From contig JABWAT010000002.1 in NCBI GenBank assembly GCA_013360915.1, forward strand, positions 124,001-188,000: 64,000 nucleotides of DNA. The letters run 5' to 3'. Under the pieces are notes generated by a model. It saw only the letters and a program-made list of their open reading frames with translations. It was not told where the DNA came from and did no database searches. Below are positions 34,001 to 43,600 of the stretch, in pieces; positions within the stretch are counted from its first letter, which is position 1, and each line of letters starts with the position of its first letter. The stretch comes from Bacteroidota bacterium (GTDB taxonomy: Bacteria > Bacteroidota > JABWAT01). The position numbers were made by a program, and so were the translations under genes.

Positions 34001-34273
34001 GATCAGTTGGACGTTTACATCGGGCCGGATGAAGATTTTTCCGAAGTATTTGTGATCCACCAGAACGACCCTGTTACCGGAAAGTATGATGAAGACAAGG
34101 TGATGCTCGGGTTTTCATCGGCCACCGAAGCGAAAAAAGCATATCAAAAGCAGTATGACCGGCCAGGCTTTTATGGTTCAATGGAAATATTTGACCGGGA
34201 GCGCTTCGAGGAAATGGTACGGTCCAAGGCATATAAGGGCAAACCAATCAGCACGATCAGGAAGACGGCATGA
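28082..34273 (+). CDS. large polyvalent protein 1 (ParB-like, PBECR nuclease-like, pyrophosphatase-like)
   Basis: A 2063-residue multidomain protein with a GTG start and GAGG upstream. The N-terminal 160 residues are beta-rich and look structural. Pro/Gln linkers follow, then long coiled coils (about 700-900). A ParB/sulfiredoxin-like domain lies around 1240-1430 with SGNHR at 1331-1335. A region at about 1642-1865 ending in RRYYDHKLTEIEKG (residue 1843 on) resembles phage Barnase-EndoU-ColicinE5/RelE-like (PBECR) nuclease domains. The C terminus (about 1925-2063) with GTDGDQLDVYIGPDED matches the phage inorganic-pyrophosphatase-like domain. QEDMF at 1633 resembles a clamp-binding motif. Such proteins are thought to be injected with phage DNA. 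Confidence 0.7.
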   Translation: MIKTKTFYIELTGTDRIEAFHPVSLEAGKNRIPVVLPEENVMQTQYGTFLLTGLDLTPVSKSVTVDNGFYTEKITTPSGILTTVNYKPVSLDPLPIQKNVVVREGIVTDIVGPIAIVQQFNGTKKPVPVNGTVVIAKSFIAYLDMESEARDMRRDAEEVVSAIQKEQFTQIAKSLSFMGAKAPTIKSAPVSMGPPPVKLPSATKQTTPVPTAIPGQSRIGSTRPNHKYIMRKDNPRYPGGSSSRYIYLYELPNGKREWREQDGSATTDSPAPKAQPVHQTGAQKPAASEGTTTPNPSGVAPGQPAQPKATKTNILQKIVDLVRKKRGTSVRPIEDEKPKGSEAEAPSTGQSQPEAKTTEHRFGKGSEFTFKGRNDRIYQYLDDLDNGRILARDDIGRAHVFDYNDTKSRLGAHRNGDQHDQSTVLIGSVPHDIVHKAGNLLLLRHPETGKLQFHGTFDSPVRAENITDANQQIEQQRLDSEERARQWEEQNRQAQRRASDLQAHAEAHGFTMGKHGRWEKKIDIMGSEAHAEMAHDGNRIVTRFNGNPLKWTIAGDKRELVDIDQKTMTVTARGEDGTISKHPFTEVLNLQPGTLQFNQDGSVSVQYEGQTESRHDRVSLDHLGQFSPLQLIQDHKAAFVVKSAVYAAIQNGDRIEYLKVGDIGKGTVLAKGKFAAGVIDEQTSRPTIVNARNIHNIGEHDSSSAAHQAIQQAFAENATKNLQSETVSRQEAITGHQASIEGHRQQIEDIKAKLQKETNPDVRNRLVTDLAHAELQHSTAREAILRAQTYTGARIPKNIVGYHQARKQKDDLQVISDGHARYIEQKRARLAVLSEKHASMHTEGNHSSEESGQLIKELWQTHSDIERSTKAKAKVDRQIEKAHDTMISVSSATGGYVPSNLSELEFHDPAHKTEAYGRLNNPRNDIRGADGNALPQYTTPGQLREVVSKHLDAFADAKPHEKPMIANRLNEFLSGARVITDPEIKPVATEQQSFRPFSEHEETQFPALQHIDQMVRDHDFGTELIPAMVRELSSHPQLAGTGLTEHDAIHQAFGIQLKKRTPEHSRFTQDVLPKADKPEESVKPTIDNPAGKITTSPVHDPIMNDKAVAAELHPVTQEHFSDPSKVEALGDLDQHGELTHGLGQAITDQKRQEDQLAGHFTDENGSGLPLHNLEGQDGVTLANAHEAVKQEAIRTHEQERQQGSTNPVIATRMPDDELPIPISEHAPVNQFGPVGMTNPLSLRVHKVDKKKLLNELSKNTHLLPPGVTPESVMAKLNIGDPTDEHSDYQGRDKTDVARALGYGLSWNPAEQEGEPVQYHTPDGGQSFHVFSGNHRTLGAQLHAAIYGKIPAFYTRQFTGTKPEAVKLGDKANNKGEKENQKEMAYKVRKWADERGGKNFAESIRQEMGWSKERIPEINQLHKLSHLDRDGMFWEKMDDPAYKEMKVDKFADGVAGMRKTYPQLSHYHEQQIFDHLFNNKDQLMDLLRKKEVKGPGGQMMRPQTAIMSKIDQAVQMRIADGNFTENTPLNLDVLTSVKKTDQAPANFRNLDEQERERYEELKPMFGASDSQEQQERHVSNYVDARSKAHKESTGKVPTTDQMIQWKNEADKHLATLRAEFSGLHDKLHFVDENQEDMFAAFGKSAYFLKLSNRFDWIAKSTQGEVRLFGEKYRHLNAGPSGKNRWLRLPDSVKTEQIAKLIASKPIDITGHEISTDTSWGGLRKTISEKVRRNEPPFEFLSSGKGAKTSFKNIDTGSEIHLMKTAYDEITRHDMPDVQHLQSVVAIPEIIKRSIYIGERENQNPHNLPWIKKYQYFVVGIKINGVDYVVKADVAVEKGKAGRRYYDHKLTEIEKGKLVDVVASISRLGHIESLPSSEIKDKRLLEIMQDHFPKDDNSKGLKDVVKSVISLFQGDWDIITKSWYKIKQMTFAGLPISIENKKGTYREGADKDGHHWKVKMHHDYGYIRRTEGTDGDQLDVYIGPDEDFSEVFVIHQNDPVTGKYDEDKVMLGFSSATEAKKAYQKQYDRPGFYGSMEIFDRERFEEMVRSKAYKGKPISTIRKTA

Positions 34274-37200
34274 AACAGATCAGCACCAATCCTAAGAATT
34301 ATAAAGGGTATGATAAACTCGGCCGTCCCCATTGGATTCAGACAGAGATTGCACCGAAAGCTGAGTCAAAGCGCCCAACAATTAAACACCTGAACTACTC
34401 GGATTGGGTAGGAACCATGGGGAAGCACCCACAGTTCCGGCAGCACATGGATGAGTATCTGAAGGGACACGGGCTATCACAGGAAGATGTTGATTCCGCC
34501 ATTGACGAGCACGCCAAGGCCCAGAACATTGATATGTTCACCGGCGAGACCGGAAAAGTAAGCGACCGCAGCCGGTTTATCCTGGATAAAGTGGCCGAAT
34601 ATCACAGGAAGGAAGCCGGGAACCACACCGGACCACTCAAAGCCTATCTGGACGCAATCAGGGACATTCACGGATCGGATCCGCATAAAGGCTATTCAGA
34701 GGTCGCCAAGTCAATTTCTGCTTTTCAGTTAATCACCGGACAGATTAAGGTGAATCCACAGGGACACACCTTGACACTTGCCCCGATTGACAACGGTCAA
34801 ATACGGCGCTGGCAGTTGTTTAACGATAACATCCGGCAGGAACAGATCAGTATCGGATATGCCGGCATGCAGGAAATATCCGACCAGTTAATGAACTCTC
34901 CGTTCCCTGAGTTGGCTTTTATGGGGTTCTTCAAACTGGACAACCTGAAATCCGTCCGGTTTGATATCTCAAACAAAGAAGACGGAAAACACCAGTCCAT
35001 CGTAATGGAAAAGGCTGGAATGGAGACAATGGAAGATGCACGGAATCTGGTCCGGTTCCTGTTTACCCATTATCACCCCGGTCAATACTCAATTAAGATC
35101 GGGGTCCCGGTTCAACACCTGCAGCCATTCACAAAACGGGAGGTCCGGTCATGGAACGCCCTTTATACAGCTGGTGTCCAGTTCGAAATCTGGGATGAAC
35201 TTTACACCACCAACCAGATCAGGCAACTCAGGAGCCTGCCGGTTTCCGCCTACGACCTGAGATCGGAAGAGACAGCCATGACGGTCCGCTATTTTGGGGA
35301 ACCGTATTTGGTCACCCTTGCTCCGGATGAAGTCAGTATTATTCTCTTCCCAACAGATTCTGTTCACAGAGTTTATAGAAGCACGGATATTTCCGGCCAA
35401 CCGGAAATCAGAAAAGCCGATACGCTGGATTATAACCGGCATTACAGTTTCTTTGACACCGGGCATCTTTACGTCATGAACAGTTATGTGGCAAATGAGA
35501 TGCTTGACGTTGAGCGGGTCCATGCCGACATGGATACCCAGCATGATATTTCCGAGGATCTGCATGCCCGGCCGGAATTCTCATCGCCAGAGACAGAGCA
35601 AACGATTAACGACCTCGCTCAACACGGGATTACCCTTGAATTGCATGACGAAATCAGCCCGTTTCTTGCTCAGGTCCTCCCCGGGCTGCCTGGACTGATA
35701 CACAACTCATTCAGTCCGGACGTTTATGAGTACGTGAAGGAGAAGGGCCTGATTCTGATTGTCAACCGGGCAACATACGCCCTGAGTCGGGATGAGATAA
35801 AGGCTACCTACACATCCGACACATGGGAAGCCGAGGACGGGACCATGAAGGACGTTCACCTGATTCAGATTTACTATGGAGATCCGTTCAACATCATTCA
35901 TGAGTTTACCCACTTTCTGGATTTCAGTGGCTTTTTCAAAGAGACGGGAACCGACAGCGAACTCAAATGGATATGTAATGAACTGAAATCCTATCCATCC
36001 ATGAAGCAGACGACCGAAGCGCTCCGGCAACATTACCCGGCAGATATGCGGACAGCCCTCTATCTGAATAAAGACTCAGAGGTACTTGCCAGGTTTATTG
36101 AGCAGGTTACAGCAGCCAACGACCCGGAAAACCCGTTTGTGGAAGACATCGATGCTTACACCAACCTGACGAATAGTGGCTACTGGTCCCCGGACGAGTT
36201 AAATCAGATTACCCAGACAGAGCAGTTCCGGGAACTGACCAGCAAACTCCCATGGAAGATTTTCGGAGTAGTGGCAAAATCCTTATTTTACGGACTGATT
36301 GGGATATTCAAATCCATATTTCCGGCACAGAAACCAATGGAAGGCCAGACGAAACCATCAGGAGACCACCAGTTGACGTTTGAGAATCACCGGTGGCACA
36401 ACAAGGAAGAGAAACACGAAAAACCAGCGCTGCTTTCCGAGAAGGAGTTTTTTAAAACCTATATTGCTCAACACAAAGATATCAGGAGTAAGACGGATGA
36501 AGAAAAGAATCGTGTAAGACAATCAATCATCAACGAGGGTTTTGATGCTGATGGTTTTAACGTAAACGCCTTGCCGGTCAACAGAGGTCATAAGCCCGGA
36601 ACTCAAATGAACATTACCGAACTTAAGTACGGAAACAGAAAAGGAGATATGGTTTATCTTTTGCCAAAACACGGAGTAAAGTCCGGCGGAAATGGATATA
36701 AAACGGTCAAAGGTCATAAACCACACCCACATGAAGTTGTCAGAATAGAATATGATGGACAACCAAGCTATGAGGCCTACAAGAACCAGTTTGAGAAAGA
36801 TTCTTCACAAACCGCACCCGATCAGGTGTACGAGACAAGCCAAGGTAAAATGACCGGCAGGCCAGTAGAAATCCCGGGAGCAGACCACCTTGATCTGGCT
36901 ATCGTCCAACAGCCCGGAAGTATGGAGAAAAATCTGATTGAAGTGGCGACAGGCGGACTGATTGCGACAGGATTTTCTGACGATGAGCTTATTCAGCACG
37001 GACGGAATGCTATTAATCAGTTGCAGTGTCTTAATTATAAGCGGATTCACCAGAAAGTCGGGGAGAGCAGGTACACGGCAGGAACGGATATCAAGATCAG
37101 GAATCAATCGGCAAAGTATAATGATTTCCTGAAGGGGGAAGAGGAGCGTAAAAAGCAACAGCCGTTCCTATACTCGGACGCAGAGAGAGAAAAGATTCAG

Positions 37201-37539
37201 CGCCTGATTGCCCAACGGCCAGACCTGAAAGATATGCTGACAAAGCAACTCGACACAAGAAAAACCGGTTTGCATCACCAGATCAAAATGAACCTTGATT
37301 CATTTGACCACGAAGGGAATCAAACGCTAAAAGGAGTGGAGTCTGGTGGGAGTGTTTTTCTTCCGCATGACCCGATCAGGAAATTGTCAGACGAAGAATT
37401 GAGAAAGCGCCGGATATCAAAGAAAACCAACCAGTTCAACAAACAGGTGGAGCAGATCCGGGCCAGTGGCAATTTATTCGCAGATGAACAGATCGAGCGG
37501 CTAAGGCAGAAACACGAAGAGGAAATGAAGTCGCTTTGA
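34270..37539 (+). CDS. large polyvalent protein 2 with zinc metallopeptidase motif
   Basis: A 1089-residue protein overlapping the previous gene by ATGA. A zinc-metallopeptidase motif HEFTH lies at residues 544-548, in a context (DPFNIIHEFTHFLDF) typical of the metallopeptidase domains found in polyvalent proteins. The region 745-840 (beginning SKTDEEKNRVRQSI) looks like a separate small domain. The C terminus is basic and coiled. The N-terminal KGYDKLGRPHW resembles short linker motifs repeated in the neighbouring giants. It probably acts with them on host targets after ejection. Confidence 0.65.
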   Translation: MKQISTNPKNYKGYDKLGRPHWIQTEIAPKAESKRPTIKHLNYSDWVGTMGKHPQFRQHMDEYLKGHGLSQEDVDSAIDEHAKAQNIDMFTGETGKVSDRSRFILDKVAEYHRKEAGNHTGPLKAYLDAIRDIHGSDPHKGYSEVAKSISAFQLITGQIKVNPQGHTLTLAPIDNGQIRRWQLFNDNIRQEQISIGYAGMQEISDQLMNSPFPELAFMGFFKLDNLKSVRFDISNKEDGKHQSIVMEKAGMETMEDARNLVRFLFTHYHPGQYSIKIGVPVQHLQPFTKREVRSWNALYTAGVQFEIWDELYTTNQIRQLRSLPVSAYDLRSEETAMTVRYFGEPYLVTLAPDEVSIILFPTDSVHRVYRSTDISGQPEIRKADTLDYNRHYSFFDTGHLYVMNSYVANEMLDVERVHADMDTQHDISEDLHARPEFSSPETEQTINDLAQHGITLELHDEISPFLAQVLPGLPGLIHNSFSPDVYEYVKEKGLILIVNRATYALSRDEIKATYTSDTWEAEDGTMKDVHLIQIYYGDPFNIIHEFTHFLDFSGFFKETGTDSELKWICNELKSYPSMKQTTEALRQHYPADMRTALYLNKDSEVLARFIEQVTAANDPENPFVEDIDAYTNLTNSGYWSPDELNQITQTEQFRELTSKLPWKIFGVVAKSLFYGLIGIFKSIFPAQKPMEGQTKPSGDHQLTFENHRWHNKEEKHEKPALLSEKEFFKTYIAQHKDIRSKTDEEKNRVRQSIINEGFDADGFNVNALPVNRGHKPGTQMNITELKYGNRKGDMVYLLPKHGVKSGGNGYKTVKGHKPHPHEVVRIEYDGQPSYEAYKNQFEKDSSQTAPDQVYETSQGKMTGRPVEIPGADHLDLAIVQQPGSMEKNLIEVATGGLIATGFSDDELIQHGRNAINQLQCLNYKRIHQKVGESRYTAGTDIKIRNQSAKYNDFLKGEEERKKQQPFLYSDAEREKIQRLIAQRPDLKDMLTKQLDTRKTGLHHQIKMNLDSFDHEGNQTLKGVESGGSVFLPHDPIRKLSDEELRKRRISKKTNQFNKQVEQIRASGNLFADEQIERLRQKHEEEMKSL

Positions 37540-37584
37540 TTGTTCCCTTTGTTACTTTCTATTTCCGCAGAAACTTGAATATTA

Positions 37585-37619
37585 ACCGGACTTGATTAAC
37601 TTTTAAATTCAGGTCCGGT
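37585..37619. promoter_or_regulatory. inverted repeat upstream of the giant gene
   Basis: ACCGGAC (37585-37591) and GTCCGGT (37613-37619) form a perfect 7-base inverted repeat with a 21-base AT-rich loop. An 8-base C run follows at 37642-37649. The gap 37540-37699 has no supported gene. Role unknown. Confidence 0.3.
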
Positions 37620-37699
37620 GACGGACACTTTCCTGTTTCCACCCCCCCCTCAACCGGTAGAACATACGGACAGGCGGGACCAATCCGATTGGTGCCACC

Positions 37700-40600
37700 A
37701 TGGGTATTTTCGACCTTTTCCGCATCGCAAAATCCACTCAGATAGATATCACGACCAAGACCGGCGCAGACGGATCCACTCTGGTCCTTCAGCAGGCCAA
37801 AAATAACCCTGCAATCCGCCGGTGGCAGATCGCCAACCCGGAAACCCCCATGCACGAAATGCCTTATGAAAAGGCAGCAGAGCACTGGAAAAAGCACATC
37901 GACCCCACCAGCGAACTTCCAAAGGAAGCCCATAAACTGGCCGTAATCAAAGCCATTGCCCTGCACCACCAGTCACACGGGGAGGCCCGTCAAATTGGTC
38001 ACGTTGACACCCACGGCGAGGACGTGCTTCACCCAAAAGGAATCAAAGAATCATACCGGGAAGGACAGCAAACGGTATTAAAGGAAACGACCGGAAAGAT
38101 TAAAGAGGTTGACGAAGGTAAGTCCAACAAGTATGAGGAAATGCCAAGTGAATCATGGGTCTGGGGTGCAACCAAAACAGAAAAACTTCCAGGCTCTCCG
38201 GATTACCCAAAATACCGGGAAGCGGGCATGAAAATCAGCTCAGACCGCATGTCTCTCAATAAATCCTATATGGAATCTTCGGATAATTTTGGCACGTCAC
38301 GTACCAATTTCGAGTATCATAAAGGTGAATTGAAAGTCCCTATTGGCTTTGCTGTTCTGATCAATCAAGTGATTCCGTCAAAGCCGGTCTCATTAAAACG
38401 GGATTATGGGTATATCAAAGAAACAGAACTCAAAAGCTTGGCCGGGAAGCTGAAGGAATTCGGTCTGGACGTTGACCGCGACACCCGGGGGATTTCCATC
38501 AACATTGACAATTTCCCGACCCCAGAGAGAGCACGGATGATGCTTTATAATGCAGGGGAATCAATCAGTTTTAATGTGGACGGGCATCCTTACCGGGTAA
38601 GCCGGATGAGTTGGGTTCAGGAATCTAAACGAAAGAACCCCGCTCCGGCAGTTGCAGTCAAACAGGACGCGGCAGAACCAAAGGGCGGCACCCTTACCGC
38701 TAAGACTGCCGGATTCACAAATGAGTCTGGGGAACAGATACAGGTAAATGTAACCAAGCACCCGAAGTACGGCAATCTGAACCTTTCTTTTTCTGACCGG
38801 TTCCCACGCGATGGTGAGCTTTCGAACAGTCTGTATAAAAATGGTTTCAGGTGGAGTCCCCGTGAATCCTGTTATTTCAACCGGGATAACGCCAAGGCTG
38901 AATCATGGCTGAAAGAACATTTCGGGTATGGAGAGGAAAAACAAGAACCACGGCAAGCCGAACCGCAGGCAATCCAAACCAAGAATGAAAAAGTACAACC
39001 AATCCGCCAATTAGGTACTGGTGCTAATGTTTACTTTGAGTCAAGTAAATACAGGGTGAACGATAATAGCAAAGGTGGCGGGGTGCTACTCAATATCGGT
39101 GGCCATGACACCGAAGTACCGTTGGCTAATGTGGAATTTGATTCACCAGAAGAAGCCGTTTTTGTCGCAAAAAGATTACAGGAATTGAAACCAGAGGGGT
39201 TAGTCTCCGGATATCACAACATTGATGCAGTTGTGAAGAATTTCAAAGATGAATACGCCAAAGATCAGCCGGACAAAACAACCACAACAGAACCACAGCA
39301 ACCAGCCAAAACAGAACAAGACTATCTGGATGAATACGAGGGTTTTTCGAATTCAGAGGACCCGGGAGAACGAGCAGCATCAGACCTGCATAAAAAATTA
39401 AGGCATGCACGGCACCTCAGAGGAGTGCATTCAAAATCATGGAAAAACGATGTTGATGAGGTTAAAAACCTAAAGGACCAGTACTTCTCTGACAGTCAAT
39501 TCCACGAAAGTTTTTCAAAACCACCTTATGAACTACCATACAATGAGTTCCTACGGACACGTCACGCAGAGACGGGAAGCAAGATGGTTCAGGAGAAACT
39601 CAAAACGGTAGCAGAACTCCTGGCTGATATTGAGAAGGCGCCAACCGGAGGCAGAAAACAGAATGGTCTCAAGGAAGAGTTATCAAAACAGGAAGATATT
39701 CTCAGGAAACACTGGCAATATGTAAGAGGGATGCACACCGGGAACGACCATCTGGCAGCAGACGGAGACCATACGAGGGAATTCCATGAGAATGCAGTCC
39801 TTAATGCCCACAAATTCGGGAAAACCATTCCGGATGCAGTAAAGGCAGAATACAGCCACCTTGATCCTTCATGGGCAGAATACAAAGAACAGTCCCCGGC
39901 TGACTACCTGTCAAAACCGGCACACGAACGGACGTATGATGAGCATGTTGACGCTGGGATAGCTCAAACTTATCAGTACTATGCAAAGAAAAAGAAGGAG
40001 GATGTTGAAAAAGCGCAGGCACGTTATGACAACATCCCAGCCCACCACACAGCGCGGAAGCGGGATGCTCTCTACGACCTGAACAGAGAGAAGGAACGCC
40101 TGGGCCAAATCAGTAAGAAGGCCAATGGTCACGGGATTACAAGAGACGACCGGATGAATCATTCTCACTCATGGGATACGTCCGACAGGACTCATCAGGA
40201 GGCCGTTGAAAAAGCTTACCGGGAAGGGAAGGAAATTCCCGAGCACAACCGCGAAAGATATGCAGGAGTTTTATCCGCAATTGACGCAGAAAAAGCTACA
40301 GGGTCCGCCGGACCAGAACCCGGGAAAAGAACCATTCATGAACTCCGGGATATGTTGGTCGATCACGCCATGGCATCAAATGAAGGCGAGTGGTACCGGA
40401 AAGATGACACCAAGGAAGAATTCGGAGAATGGAATTCCAGATTCCACGGAAGACTACATTCCGCGGCCAATGATCTTTTCATGCGATCCAGGGGCATATC
40501 GAAGGGTGAGGAAGAAGATGCCGGAGCCAATCCACAATATGGTCGGTTCCAGATCACTCCAAGCGAATTCAAGCAGATCGAAAAGCATGGTGTGGACTTT

Positions 40601-43600
40601 TACCGTGAAGTGTCTGACCACATTTATCACAAATTAAATGGAATGGAGCCGCCCAAAAATACCCGGCTGGTTGATGATGGAAAGTACCCGGCCAGATCAA
40701 AACGGGATTACCGGCACATTCCAATTCATGACATCCTCCGTGACCATGCAGTCGTTGAGGCCCTGACCGGCACGCATGGCAATGGCATTCCATACGCAAA
40801 ACAACAAGAGGATAAGGAAACACTGGTTCGTTTTATCGAAAAGCACCATCCGGAGATCGCATCACCACATGATTACATCCGTTATCTGACTGAAGGTGAT
40901 TACGATCAGAATAACCACCAACAGAAGATCGGTGCAGCAATTTCGCAGGCAAAATACCAGTCATTCATGAAAGACCCGGATCCAGGAGACCGGCACAACA
41001 AGAATGAAGAAGCAATGCGAACAATCAAACGCATTTACCCAGACATGGACATTAATCAGGTCAGAGAACACCTGAAGGATTTTCCGCGGTGGAATGATGA
41101 GCGATTCGCAAAGGAACGCGATTCCATTGTCGAAAAGACAGAGTACAAACACACTAAAGCCAGAGGCCATGAAGCATGGTACAATCACGGAGGCCACAAG
41201 ATTACCGGCGGAAGGTACGGAGATCACAGCGAGGAGTCGGCAAAGCGTTCAGTGGCCGTGAATGCAGCGAGTTACCTGGAGCGAATCAGAGTAGCAAACG
41301 AGGCCCAGCAGTGGCACCGTGACAGGCAGTCTGGTGACAGCCCTATGAATGAGCGGATAAAAGCCGTTGAAGGGAAAACGTATCAGGACGGCCCGAACAA
41401 TATAACCATCGGGAAGGCGGGGAACAGAGGTCCAGGATGGCTACAATTAACCGACCAGACCGGGAGATCCCGCTACGTTCACATTGATGATCTGGAAAAC
41501 GAACAGCAGGATGCCAAGCGCAGGACAATCAGCCACAATGAAGGGATTGAGCGGCGGAAAAAGGAAGACGAGCAGAAGCAGGCGACAGCCGCCAAGCGCG
41601 ATCTGGGAAGTTTCACCAACGGCATGACCCCTATGGAGAAAGAGCGGGTTACCAAGCATCTGCACGACAAGTTATTCCGGTACAATCATGAAGGAAAAGA
41701 GAAAATCGGACACCTTCGCCAGATGGCCGAGGACTTAGTGTCTGCAGGTTATCGGGTAACCAACATGACTTTTGACGATCCGAAGTCAAAGGAAAAACTC
41801 GAAAACGAGCTTGCATTACTCAAACGTCAAGGGTATCCCAGCGGGAACGAGAACCACCCACAGACAAAAAGAGCGCTTGAAATCCAGCAAAAGCTGAAAG
41901 AGGGAAAGTTCGAACGGCAAGAGGATGTTCTGCAGGGTCCGGATGGCCGGTTCTTTTCCAGCGAACATCACGGAAAGACATTTATTGATTACGCCAGGCA
42001 CATTCAACCGTCAGCAGCAGCACCAGATCCGGTTAAAACAGAAGTCCAAGTCCCAGTCATTCAGCAGATCACGAATCCTCTTGGAGAAAAGGCAGAACCA
42101 CGGGAGCCATCACCAGCCCCGGTACCAGACGGAGAGCAAGAAGATGTTTTATCAACAAACGGAACCAAACCATTAGACAGTTACCTCCACGGAGATAAAT
42201 TAAACTCCTATAAGAAGGGAGATATTGTTTACAGGAACTATAACAACAGATATCAGGAATACGAGATTGTTGACGATTCAAAAGATATCTGGGGACTCAG
42301 GAACACAGAAACAGGTGAGATTGAACCCTGGAATGCCAATGGAAACAGTGGGTTTATTAAGATTGACAAACCCACGTTCAGCCCAAAACCAAGCCAGAAA
42401 TATGGCGACCTGTTCGATTCTATTCCGGATGACCATCCGGCATCCATCATTGTAAACCACCCGGCTGCCAGCCAGATTGAACAGGCCACTACCGAGCAAA
42501 CCCCGGTTGATCCCGAAGCAATTCAGGCAATCCGGCAGGACATTCAGCGGAGCAATGAGCGAGACCCTGAGATAGGTCAAATGGGATTCAACTTTGATGG
42601 TGAATTACCCCCACTCGAAACCCATAAAAGCCGGATTAATAAGCTGGCAGAAGAAATCCTCCCGTCAAAATACAGAGGGAAGCCAAATAAGGTGGTCCAC
42701 GGTCCAATCAAAAATGACCCACTCACGGCCATTTTACCGAGCAGAAAGAATCCAAAGGTAAATCGCTGGCAGTCCATACCAGATACCAGCCAGACCAACC
42801 TGTTTGCATCACTACTCAGCCGATTATTCAAATCGACAAAAGCGCATGAAGACCAAATGGGATTGTTCGGAAGCGAACCGACAAAGCCGACCGAACCAAA
42901 GATCACACCATCTGCAGGGCAGGTAAAGCAATTTGGTAATAACCCGGATGACACCCGGATACTGCAACAGACAAAAACCGGCGTTCTCCGTTGGTTCGAT
43001 CGGCCGGAAATGCGACAGATGAGCAATGAGCTTCATTCTGCATCACTTTCTAAACTGGACGAGATCAAGCACGCCATCGGTCAGAAGGTTGGATATGCCG
43101 TTCAAAAATTCGGACCATCCAGAGGAGCCGACCTACTGCATGAATTCCATGACCAGCACCGCAGGCAGGCAGAAAGTCATTCGGCAGCGATCCAAGATGC
43201 AGTGGACGGAAAAACCAATCTGAGCGAAACAGAACTGGCCATGTTGGTTATGAAGCACCACCTGGACAATCATCATGCCGATGAATACCAGAGGGCAGCA
43301 CTAAAGCTTCGTCAGTCCCAGCCGGTCACCAATACCAAAGAAAGCAAACCCGAAGGTGCAGCCCAAGACCTTTTCGGCCAACAGAAAGAGAAGCCAACCG
43401 GAAAGCCCATTGAGCAGATCACCAATCCGCTGAAAAACGAACAAACAGGCGGCACAACCAGAGGTCAGAACCTCCTTGATCTGTTTGATGTCGGCCCCGG
43501 AAGGCATGGTGACGATCGCCCAACACAGATCGATCCTCGAATTCACGGGTGGAAAAATGAAGAAAGAAAAGGACCGAGAAAATCTGGAGGAGGAGAATGG

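Noticed and set aside
37551-37562. GTTACTTTCTAT also present at 11735-11746
   Set aside because: A 12-base match between AT-rich gaps with no further shared context; probably chance.
37618-37806. 62-residue frame through the C run before the giant gene
   Set aside because: Low-complexity His/Arg/Pro product caused by repeated bases; overlaps the giant gene.
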